A DNA stretch of 11,238 nucleotides from Treponema sp. (GTDB taxonomy: Bacteria > Spirochaetota > Spirochaetia > Treponematales > Breznakiellaceae), in the NCBI GenBank assembly GCA_031284195.1, contig JAITAI010000004.1, forward strand, positions 1-11,238, in the 5' to 3' direction. The notes beneath the pieces were generated by a model. It saw nothing but the letters and a program-made list of their open reading frames with translations. It had not been told where the DNA came from and made no database searches. This document shows, piece by piece, positions 6,588 through 11,238 of the stretch. Both the position numbers and the translations under genes were made by a program. Each line of letters starts with the position of its first letter. Positions within the stretch are counted from its first letter, which is position 1.

Positions 6588-7112
6588 TTAGGTTGCTTTG
6601 ATGATGTAGCCTTCCTTACGAGGAGCGGGTTTGGGCGCTTCCCCTGCAGCATACCCCAGGATACAGAAACCAACCCCTACATAGTCTTCTGAAAGTCCCC
6701 ATCTTTTGAGCAGGGCCTTACCTTCTTCAAACTCAAACACCTGCTTTGCCCGGTGAATCCAGCAGGAACCCACACCGATAGCATAGGCCGCAAGCATGAG
6801 GTTACCCAAGACCAGGCTTCCATCTTCCAACGGCGTGGGTTTGGTCTTATCCACCAGGACCGCCAGGATCGTGGGAGCACCGTAGAAAGGCTTTGCCTCA
6901 GGAGTATTGAGCACCCGGGCATTCAATGCTTCGATTTGGGTAATCAGGGCCTTATCCTGCACCACCACGATTACCGCGGATTGAGCGCTCGCACCGCTTG
7001 CAGCCCAGGTACCGGCTGTCACTATTGCGTTCAGTTCTTCATCCTTAATCTGCTCCGGTTTATATGCCCGGATACTCCGCCTGTTTTGTAGATCTTCAAG
7101 GGTACTTTTCAT
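6588..7112 (-). CDS. Nitroreductase-family FMN-dependent oxidoreductase
   Basis: A 174-residue flavoenzyme of the NAD(P)H-dependent nitroreductase family. The FMN phosphate-binding RRSIRAY (11-17) and the 'AASGASAQS' loop (37-45) are present, as are GVGSCWIHR (113-121) and the closing GYAAGEAP (153-160). The substrate cannot be told from sequence; relatives reduce nitroaromatics, quinones or flavins. Its length is typical of the short clostridial and spirochaetal members. AAGGAGG lies 7 bases before the ATG. The gene stands alone: a promoter with an embedded inverted repeat lies upstream, and a terminator lies directly downstream. This suggests specific induction, perhaps by redox stress, which is inference. 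Confidence 0.88.
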   Translation of the reverse strand: MKSTLEDLQNRRSIRAYKPEQIKDEELNAIVTAGTWAASGASAQSAVIVVVQDKALITQIEALNARVLNTPEAKPFYGAPTILAVLVDKTKPTPLEDGSLVLGNLMLAAYAIGVGSCWIHRAKQVFEFEEGKALLKRWGLSEDYVGVGFCILGYAAGEAPKPAPRKEGYIIKAT

Positions 7113-7144
7113 AGTACGCCTCCTTGCTTAATATGAATGATATT

Positions 7145-7184
7145 AGTATTGAGGATAGTACAAAACTATCACTATGACAATACT
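7145..7184 (-). promoter_or_regulatory. Nitroreductase promoter with nested inverted-repeat operator
   Basis: On the minus strand TTGTCA (7180-7175) and TATCCT (7157-7152) are spaced by 17 bases. Between and over them lies GATAGT-N5-ACTATC (7154-7170), and outside that a second perfect pair, AGTATTG (7145-7151) and CAATACT (7178-7184). The inner palindrome covers the spacer and part of the -10, the place a repressor would bind. Confidence 0.5.
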
Positions 7185-7213
7185 GGTTTGGGGCTTTTTT
7201 AAGAAACCCATAG

Positions 7214-7252
7214 CAAGCGTTGGGGCATGGGAACTTTGGCCCCAGGCGCTTG
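7214..7252 (-). terminator. Strong hairpin just after the thrS stop codon
   Basis: CAAGCG-CC-TGGGGC, a 12-base loop, then GCCCCA-A-CGCTTG gives a 12-pair GC-rich stem beginning 3 bases after the thrS TAA. The downstream tract is only partly T-rich (GGGTTTCTT), so it is either a terminator of moderate strength or a 3'-end stabilising structure. Confidence 0.55.
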
Positions 7253-7255
7253 GCC

Positions 7256-9055
7256 TTACAATTCCAGGTCTCGGGTAGCGACCTTGCCCTCTATATAGGC
7301 CGCAAAGTCTGCCAGGGGCATGGGCGCGGTTCCTAGTTGTCTCCCATCCCGGAGGCGTACAGAAACCGTGGCCTCCTCCATTTCCCGTTGACCCACTACC
7401 AGCATATAGGGAATCTTGCGGTTCTGGCACAAGCGGATCTTCGCGTTCATCCGGTTATCCTCTAGTTCAACCGTAACCCGAAGGTCCCGGCGTTTGAGTT
7501 CCGCAGCCACCTGTTTCGCATAATCATGGAAACCTGGAGCTACGGGAATCACTGCGGCCTGTTCCGGGGCAATCCACACCGGAAAAGCGCCGCCGAAATG
7601 TTCGATGAGTACGCCGAAAAACCGTTCCAAGGAACCCAGCAAGGCCCGGTGTACCATGTAGGGCCGCTTATGCTGGCCGTCTGAGTCCACGTAGGTCATA
7701 TCAAACCGTTCAGGCTCATTAAAGTCAAACTGGATGGTGGTCATCTGCCATTCCCTACCCAAGGCATCTTTGATCTTGAGATCTATCTTGGGGCCGTAGA
7801 AAGCCCCCCCTCCTTCATCCAGTTCGTAGGGCAGCCCCTCGGCTTCCACGGCCTTGCGGAGAGATTCCAGGGCCGCATCCCAACGGCTCTGTTCCCCTAC
7901 GGACTCCGCAGGTTTGGTAGCCAGGTATGCTTTGATGTCCTTGAAGCCAAAGACTTTCCATATATTGAGGCTGAACCGGAGAACTTCGAGGATTTCTCCT
8001 TCTATTTGTTCAGGGGTACAGAAGATATGGGCATCGTCCTGGGTAAAGCCTCGGACCCGCAGGAGGCCGTGGAGCACCCCAGAGCGCTCATATCGGTACA
8101 CCGTACCCAGTTCAGCCCAGCGCAGGGGTAGGTCCCGGTAACTGCGGCCCTTGTTCTTGTAGATCATGATGTGGAAGGGACAGTTCATGGGCTTGATGAG
8201 GTAATCCTGCTGGTCGATCTCCATAGGGGAATACATGTTCGATTTATAGAAGCCTAGATGTCCTGAAGTTTCCCAAAGCCAGGATTTACCGATATGGGGG
8301 GTATAGAGGATTTCGTAACCGTTCCTGAAATGCTCGGTACGCCAGAAATCTTCGATAGCCACCCGCATACGGCCTCCCTTGGGATGCCAGTAGATAAGCC
8401 CGGCTCCGGCCTCTTCATGGGTAGAGTAGAGGTCCAGTTCCTTTCCCAACCGGCGATGATCCCGTTTTTCCACTTCATCCAGGAAGGCTAGGTATGCCTT
8501 GAGGTCTTTGGGCGTTTCCCAGGCAGTACCGTAGATCCGGGTGAGCATAGGCCGCTTTTCATCTCCGCGCCAATAGGATCCGGCGATACTTTGGAGCTTA
8601 AAAGCCCTGGAGTTGATCTCCCGGGTATTTGCCAAATGAGGTCCTCGGCAGAGATCTGCCCAAACCCTTTCTCCTGCGGCGTTTCGTTGCTCATAGATCG
8701 TGATTGGGGTGTTCTCAGGCAACGCAGCTATCAATTCCAACTTAAAAGGCTCCTCCGCAAAACGCTGCTTTGCTTCTTCCCGGCTTAGGGTAAGTCGGAC
8801 AAAATCCTGATTTTCCTCAATGATACGCTGCATTTCCACTTCAATGCGGGGAAGATCTTCCACCCCTAGGGGCTGAGGAAACTGAAAATCATAATAAAAG
8901 CCGTTTTCCACTGATGGGCCGATGGCAACCCGGGTTCCCGGAAAGAGCCGGGTTACTGCCTGGGCCATAACATGGCTCACCGAATGCCGGATCAGGGCAA
9001 GCCTTTGACTGACATCCGGTTTTTCGTTCTTGGGGGGTTCTTTTATGTCGGACAT
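7256..9055 (-). CDS. thrS: Threonyl-tRNA synthetase without TGS domain
   Basis: A 599-residue class II synthetase that charges tRNA-Thr. It starts almost directly with the editing domain: 'LIRHSVSHVMAQA' gives the HxxxH pair, and 'DLCRGPH' completes the editing site. The catalytic domain follows with MNCPFH (zinc cysteine), RYERSGVLHGLLRVRGFTQ (motif 2), DDAHIF and 'MVHRALLGSLERFFG' (motif 3 region), then a C-terminal anticodon-binding domain of about 100 residues. E. coli ThrRS (642 residues) carries a TGS domain of about 60 residues in front; here only about 20 precede the editing domain. I use ATG 9055 (AAAGG just upstream, GGAG further up); in-frame ATG 9073 or TTG 9076 are alternatives. 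A promoter lies at 9119-9090. The gene is divergent from an unrecognised plus-strand gene. Confidence 0.95.
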   Translation of the reverse strand: MSDIKEPPKNEKPDVSQRLALIRHSVSHVMAQAVTRLFPGTRVAIGPSVENGFYYDFQFPQPLGVEDLPRIEVEMQRIIEENQDFVRLTLSREEAKQRFAEEPFKLELIAALPENTPITIYEQRNAAGERVWADLCRGPHLANTREINSRAFKLQSIAGSYWRGDEKRPMLTRIYGTAWETPKDLKAYLAFLDEVEKRDHRRLGKELDLYSTHEEAGAGLIYWHPKGGRMRVAIEDFWRTEHFRNGYEILYTPHIGKSWLWETSGHLGFYKSNMYSPMEIDQQDYLIKPMNCPFHIMIYKNKGRSYRDLPLRWAELGTVYRYERSGVLHGLLRVRGFTQDDAHIFCTPEQIEGEILEVLRFSLNIWKVFGFKDIKAYLATKPAESVGEQSRWDAALESLRKAVEAEGLPYELDEGGGAFYGPKIDLKIKDALGREWQMTTIQFDFNEPERFDMTYVDSDGQHKRPYMVHRALLGSLERFFGVLIEHFGGAFPVWIAPEQAAVIPVAPGFHDYAKQVAAELKRRDLRVTVELEDNRMNAKIRLCQNRKIPYMLVVGQREMEEATVSVRLRDGRQLGTAPMPLADFAAYIEGKVATRDLEL

Positions 9056-9089
9056 GGTACCTTTCATCTCCATCAAAATTAGTACCTTT

Positions 9090-9119
9090 AGTATCCATTT
9101 TTTTCTAATCGAGCGTCAA
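9090..9119 (-). promoter_or_regulatory. Sigma-70-type promoter of thrS
   Basis: On the minus strand TTGACG (9119-9114) and GATACT (9095-9090) are spaced by 18 bases, with an A-run of seven in the spacer. The predicted transcript starts near 9083, giving a leader of about 28 bases to ATG 9055. Confidence 0.5.
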
Positions 9120-9121
9120 GG

Positions 9122-9222
9122 AGCCTCACCTAACCTCTTCTGGTGGAGGCTAAGAAAAACGGGCAAGTAAAAAATACGGAAACATCTTCACTTTTACTTG
9201 ATTTATCTTTAAGGTAAAGATA
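9122..9222. promoter_or_regulatory. Three consecutive inverted repeats between thrS and the divergent gene
   Basis: First, AGCCTCACC (9122-9130) pairs with GGTGGAGGCT (9142-9151), with one bulged base. Second, CAAGTAAAA (9164-9172) is perfectly inverted as TTTTACTTG (9192-9200). Third, TATCTTTA-AGG-TAAAGATA (9204-9222) is a perfect 8-bp palindrome that ends 10 bases before the start codon of the plus-strand gene. None is followed by a T-run. The third is well placed to be an operator for the plus-strand gene. Confidence 0.45.
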
Positions 9223-9232
9223 GGCTATATGT

Positions 9233-10216
9233 ATGTTTCTGTCCGTTTCGAATACTGTTTCCCCTATATGTATCCTAAAAGAAAACGAAGCGCAGTTAGT
9301 TGAAGAAATTGAGACCTATCTTGATGCGAGATACCCCGAAGAGAGTAAACTCATCAAGGATCGGTTTCGGTGTCTCCAGGGGCTGGGAGAGGCAATTTCC
9401 CAATACCCGTCGGCGAGGGCAATCCAAATCATGCGTGGGGAGTACCGGAGTGAGGAAAATCTCATTGAAGCCCTCTCAAGTTTCTCTTCTACGTCCCACT
9501 TATTCCACATTCCCACCAGGGTAGTGGCTACCCGTAGTTTTTTGGTAGCTAAATTTCATGCTTTTTCCATGCTTTCCATGCTGGTGCGGGATATACAGGT
9601 ATTCTATCTTCCCCTGCGCAGGGTGATGCTGTCGATTGTGTGCACCCTCATGGCGGAAGAGGTCTATTTTTCCTGTTTAGAAGATGTCTCCTTCTCCCAT
9701 AATACCAAAATCAGCCTGGCAAATGACCTGATTTCCCTCTGGGATAGCGGCAGGGACCCTCGATCGGTCCGGCATCTCCCGGCATTGGAGTCTTTATGGA
9801 TAGCCCGGGACGAGGCGCCTCCCACCTTTGGAACCATGGAAGGTTCCAGTGAATTGATCCGTATTTCCATGGATATGGGGGAAGACTGGCATACCTTCCT
9901 GATACAAGAGACGGATCATCCTGAAACCCGATGGGCCTTGGAGGAATTCCTCTTCGGCCTTTCCTATGAGGAGATCCTCAAGGTTCGTTCCCGGCTGGCC
10001 CGTTTCGGCATCTCCGCAGTGGGACGGGATGAGGTTCGTTCCTATATTGGCAGTCAGCCTGCCTATCGTACGGTAAAGGATGCGGACCCCCGGACTATTT
10101 ATGATTTTTATATTGATCGCCGGGATGCAGCGGTTTTCCGCAAGCGTATTGGCTCACCAGGACCGCAACGGACCTTAGAAGAAATTTACTTAAAATACCT
10201 CATCACCATTGAATAA
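9233..10216 (+). CDS. Conserved-looking protein of unknown function
   Basis: I do not recognise this 327-residue protein. It is predicted to be mostly helical and soluble, with a hydrophobic stretch around 103-142 ('FHAFSMLSMLVRDIQVFYL', 'VMLSIVCTLM') that lacks a clean membrane-span profile. The C-terminal half is charged, with 'EEFLFGLSYEEILKVRSRL' (237-255) and 'TIYDFYIDRRDAAVFRKRI' (288-306). No signal peptide, metal motif, Walker motif or known DNA-binding motif is visible. Codon use resembles the neighbours and the frame is long and clean, so it is a real gene. The ATG has only a weak TAGG 8 bases upstream, and no other start occurs before residue 67. It is the only intact non-phage gene on the plus strand, divergent from thrS and convergent with dCMP deaminase (61-base gap). 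Confidence 0.8.
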   Translation: MFLSVSNTVSPICILKENEAQLVEEIETYLDARYPEESKLIKDRFRCLQGLGEAISQYPSARAIQIMRGEYRSEENLIEALSSFSSTSHLFHIPTRVVATRSFLVAKFHAFSMLSMLVRDIQVFYLPLRRVMLSIVCTLMAEEVYFSCLEDVSFSHNTKISLANDLISLWDSGRDPRSVRHLPALESLWIARDEAPPTFGTMEGSSELIRISMDMGEDWHTFLIQETDHPETRWALEEFLFGLSYEEILKVRSRLARFGISAVGRDEVRSYIGSQPAYRTVKDADPRTIYDFYIDRRDAAVFRKRIGSPGPQRTLEEIYLKYLITIE

Positions 10217-10277
10217 AACCTTCCTCCCATGCTGGGGCGGGTACGACTCCTCATCAAACCGCACATAAGAAAAAACC

Positions 10278-10769
10278 TTACTGCTGATCGTATTCCTCTT
10301 GTTCATCATGGATATACTCAAGACCAATACCGGCTTTTTGGAACATGCTTTCCGAATCCCCTGCATCATGGTACCGGCGCTGGCAAACCACTCGGCGGAT
10401 ACCGCAGTTAATGATGAGCATGGCGCAGGTTCTACAAGGGGTCATGCGGCAATACAAGGTGGCTCCTACTATAGCAATGCCCCGTTTTGCCGCTTGGCAA
10501 ATGGCGTTTTGTTCCGCATGAACCGTCCGCACGCAATGGGTGGTGAGGCTTCCGTCCTCGTGGATCATCTTTTTAAGCTGATGTCCCACTTCGTCGCAGT
10601 GAGGCAGGCCTGCCGGAGCGCCCACATAACCGGTTACCAGGATTTGGTTATCCTTGGCTATGACACAGCCTGAACGACCCCGTCCACAAGTGGCTCGCTT
10701 GGAAATGGCATCACAAACCTCCATAAAATACTCGTCCCAGCTTGGCCACCGGTAGGGTGTTTCTTCCAT
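10278..10769 (-). CDS. Deoxycytidylate (dCMP) deaminase
   Basis: A 163-residue zinc-dependent deaminase that converts dCMP to dUMP, the substrate for thymidylate synthase. The zinc site is complete: HAEQNAI (H84, catalytic E86) and TPCRTCA (C112, C115). The start 'RPSW/RWPSWDEYFMEVC'-type segment (residues 7-19) and the 'GYVGAPAGLPHCDEVGH' insert (47-63) are typical of dCMP deaminases of the ComEB type and argue against cytidine or tRNA-adenosine deaminase. GGAG lies 8 bases before the ATG. The gene converges with the unrecognised plus-strand gene. A T-rich stretch follows its stop codon, but I see no convincing terminator stem. Confidence 0.88.
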   Translation of the reverse strand: MEETPYRWPSWDEYFMEVCDAISKRATCGRGRSGCVIAKDNQILVTGYVGAPAGLPHCDEVGHQLKKMIHEDGSLTTHCVRTVHAEQNAICQAAKRGIAIVGATLYCRMTPCRTCAMLIINCGIRRVVCQRRYHDAGDSESMFQKAGIGLEYIHDEQEEYDQQ

Positions 10770-10798
10770 AGGTTCTCCAACTTACTCCTCATCGGCCC

Positions 10799-10804
10799 AT
10801 TGTA
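10799..10804 (-). promoter_or_regulatory. Possible extended -10 of the dCMP deaminase promoter
   Basis: On the minus strand TGATACAAT contains a TACAAT -10 with an upstream TG, an extended -10 pattern, about 30 bases before the dCMP deaminase start codon. No good -35 is present. Promoter-like words on the plus strand (TTGTAT-N17-TACAGT) overlap it, so the two directions may share this segment. Confidence 0.35.
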
Positions 10805-10869
10805 TCACCTTGGACGTTTATGTACAGTATTATAAAAGGCGAGTTTGCCGAATCCCTAGAGGAGTTCCT

Positions 10870-10990
10870 ATGAAAAACCCCTCGTTTCTTACGGTATGTA
10901 TGAACCCAAGCCTCCAAAACTAAGACTCCAAAAGACCCTAGGTTTCTCCTTCCTTGGCAAGAGAACCATCTACCCAAAGGGTTTGTTAGA
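10870..10990 (+). pseudogene. N-terminal remnant of a PfkB-family sugar kinase (1-phosphofructokinase-like)
   Basis: AGAGGAG five bases upstream of ATG 10870 starts a 17-codon frame, MKNPSFLTVCMNPSLQN, then TAA (10921-10923). 'FLTVCMNPSLQKTL' is the pattern that opens 1-phosphofructokinase-type PfkB kinases ('LTVTLNPALDKTL'). The missing KTL is found 14 bases later: CTCCAAAA at 10912 is repeated at 10926, where a different frame reads LQKTLGF. A 14-base duplication therefore seems to have broken the frame. The second frame stays open to TGA 11031, but kinase similarity ends soon after LQKTL and a hairpin follows, so most of the gene is missing. The alternative is a short leader peptide with a downstream hairpin. 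Family assignment rests on about 20 residues. Confidence 0.45.
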
Positions 10991-11027
10991 ATCCTCAGCA
11001 TCATGTATCAAAATGATGCTGAGGATT
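10990..11027 (+). terminator. 15-bp perfect hairpin, possible terminator
   Basis: AATCCTCAGCATCAT (10990-11004) and ATGATGCTGAGGATT (11013-11027) pair perfectly around an eight-base loop. On the plus strand TTTTATG overlaps and follows the stem, a short T-run. It would end transcription coming from the kinase remnant, or act as a regulatory or processing structure. Confidence 0.5.
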
Positions 11028-11126
11028 TTATGAAATGAAACCGTGATTTTTAAAAATCCTCAAGGAATTTTTTAAAATGCTACGGGAATTTCTAGAAAAT
11101 TATCCGGAAATTTGGTAGCAATACCC
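11022..11126. repeat. Degenerate 21-bp tandem repeats, about five copies
   Basis: Units begin at 11022, 11043, 11064, 11085 and 11106. Each opens with a purine-rich GGA-like start and a T-run, then an A-rich half (for example GGAATTTTTTAAAATG at 11064 and GGAATTTCTAGAAAATTA at 11085). The spacing is constant at 21 bases although only about two thirds of positions agree between the best pairs. Unit 11043 contains the perfect palindrome GATTTTTAAAAATC (11045-11058). No coding frame is evident. Confidence 0.45.
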
Positions 11127-11238
11127 TATATCTTTATATAAAAATCGCTAAAACGCCGTGGAACCGCAGGTTCGCCAGCCGGAAGGTTATACACAATAGG
11201 TTTTTGAAATTTTTATAAAAAGCTATCGCATTGAGATT
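11127..11238. other. AT-rich right edge without a gene
   Basis: No gene is supported. It holds a small inverted repeat GGAACC-GCA-GGTTC near 11160-11174 and one perfect DnaA-box sequence TTATACACA at 11187-11195. A promoter for a gene beyond the window is possible but cannot be assigned. Confidence 0.3.

Noticed and set aside
7143..7430. Minus-strand open frame of 95 codons at the end of thrS
   Set aside because: It is a shadow of the thrS coding sequence and the terminator region; no homology pattern.
9056..9232. T-box or tRNA-sensing leader for thrS
   Set aside because: The predicted leader is only about 28 bases, and no T-box core or specifier loop is seen.
10789..11004. Minus-strand open frame of 71 codons in the right-hand gap
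   Set aside because: No ribosome site, no recognisable motif, and it lies antisense to the kinase remnant and hairpin.
1..11238. CRISPR array, tRNA or rRNA genes, intact insertion sequences
   Set aside because: No regularly spaced identical repeats, no cloverleaf with a T-arm, no rRNA-like stretch and no transposase frame were found on reading both strands.

Overview
The window looks like chromosomal DNA from a spirochaete of the Treponema group. That placement rests on recalled protein flavour and gene content, not on a search, so it is moderate confidence. Most intact genes are housekeeping or stress genes on the minus strand, usually preceded by a clear AGGAGG-type ribosome binding site. 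The only intact plus-strand gene that is not phage debris is an unrecognised 327-residue protein at 9233-10216.

Layout. Positions 1-1042 are degraded accessory DNA. A small Mu-like phage protein (398-661) is followed by a broken DUF3486 (Mu gp26-like) gene carrying two one-base deletions and an internal deletion, so this is the scar of a Mu-like prophage. Next come minus-strand genes, read from high to low coordinate: a GAF + HD-GYP cyclic-di-GMP phosphodiesterase (2278-1043), a one-domain parvulin ppiC (2744-2466) and an Hsp20 chaperone (3525-2974). A compact operon follows: a TPR protein (5579-5031), a YmdB/TIGR00282-family phosphoesterase (5010-4168) and an RseC-like membrane protein (4171-3773). 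It has a good promoter in front (TTGTAC-N17-TATAGT) and a hairpin-plus-T-run at its end. Further along are a type II pantothenate kinase (6505-5687), a nitroreductase (7112-6588) with its own promoter, putative operator and terminator, and threonyl-tRNA synthetase (9055-7256). ThrRS is divergent from the unrecognised gene, and the spacer between them is rich in inverted repeats. A dCMP deaminase (10769-10278) converges on that gene.

The last 470 bases (10770-11238) hold no intact gene. They contain what looks like the first codons of a PfkB-type (1-phosphofructokinase-like) sugar kinase, broken after 17 codons by a 14-base duplication. A 15-bp perfect hairpin, about five degenerate 21-bp tandem repeats in AT-rich DNA and one perfect DnaA-box sequence follow.

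Functionally the intact genes cover proteostasis (ppiC, hsp20), c-di-GMP turnover, coenzyme A synthesis (pantothenate kinase), flavin redox chemistry, tRNA charging and dTMP supply (dCMP deaminase). I see no convincing new multi-gene defence or mobile system. The items most worth following are the YmdB-family protein whose metal ligands are mostly replaced, the inverted repeat sitting on the nitroreductase promoter, the repeat-rich thrS spacer, the unrecognised plus-strand gene, and the kinase remnant with phased repeats at the right edge.
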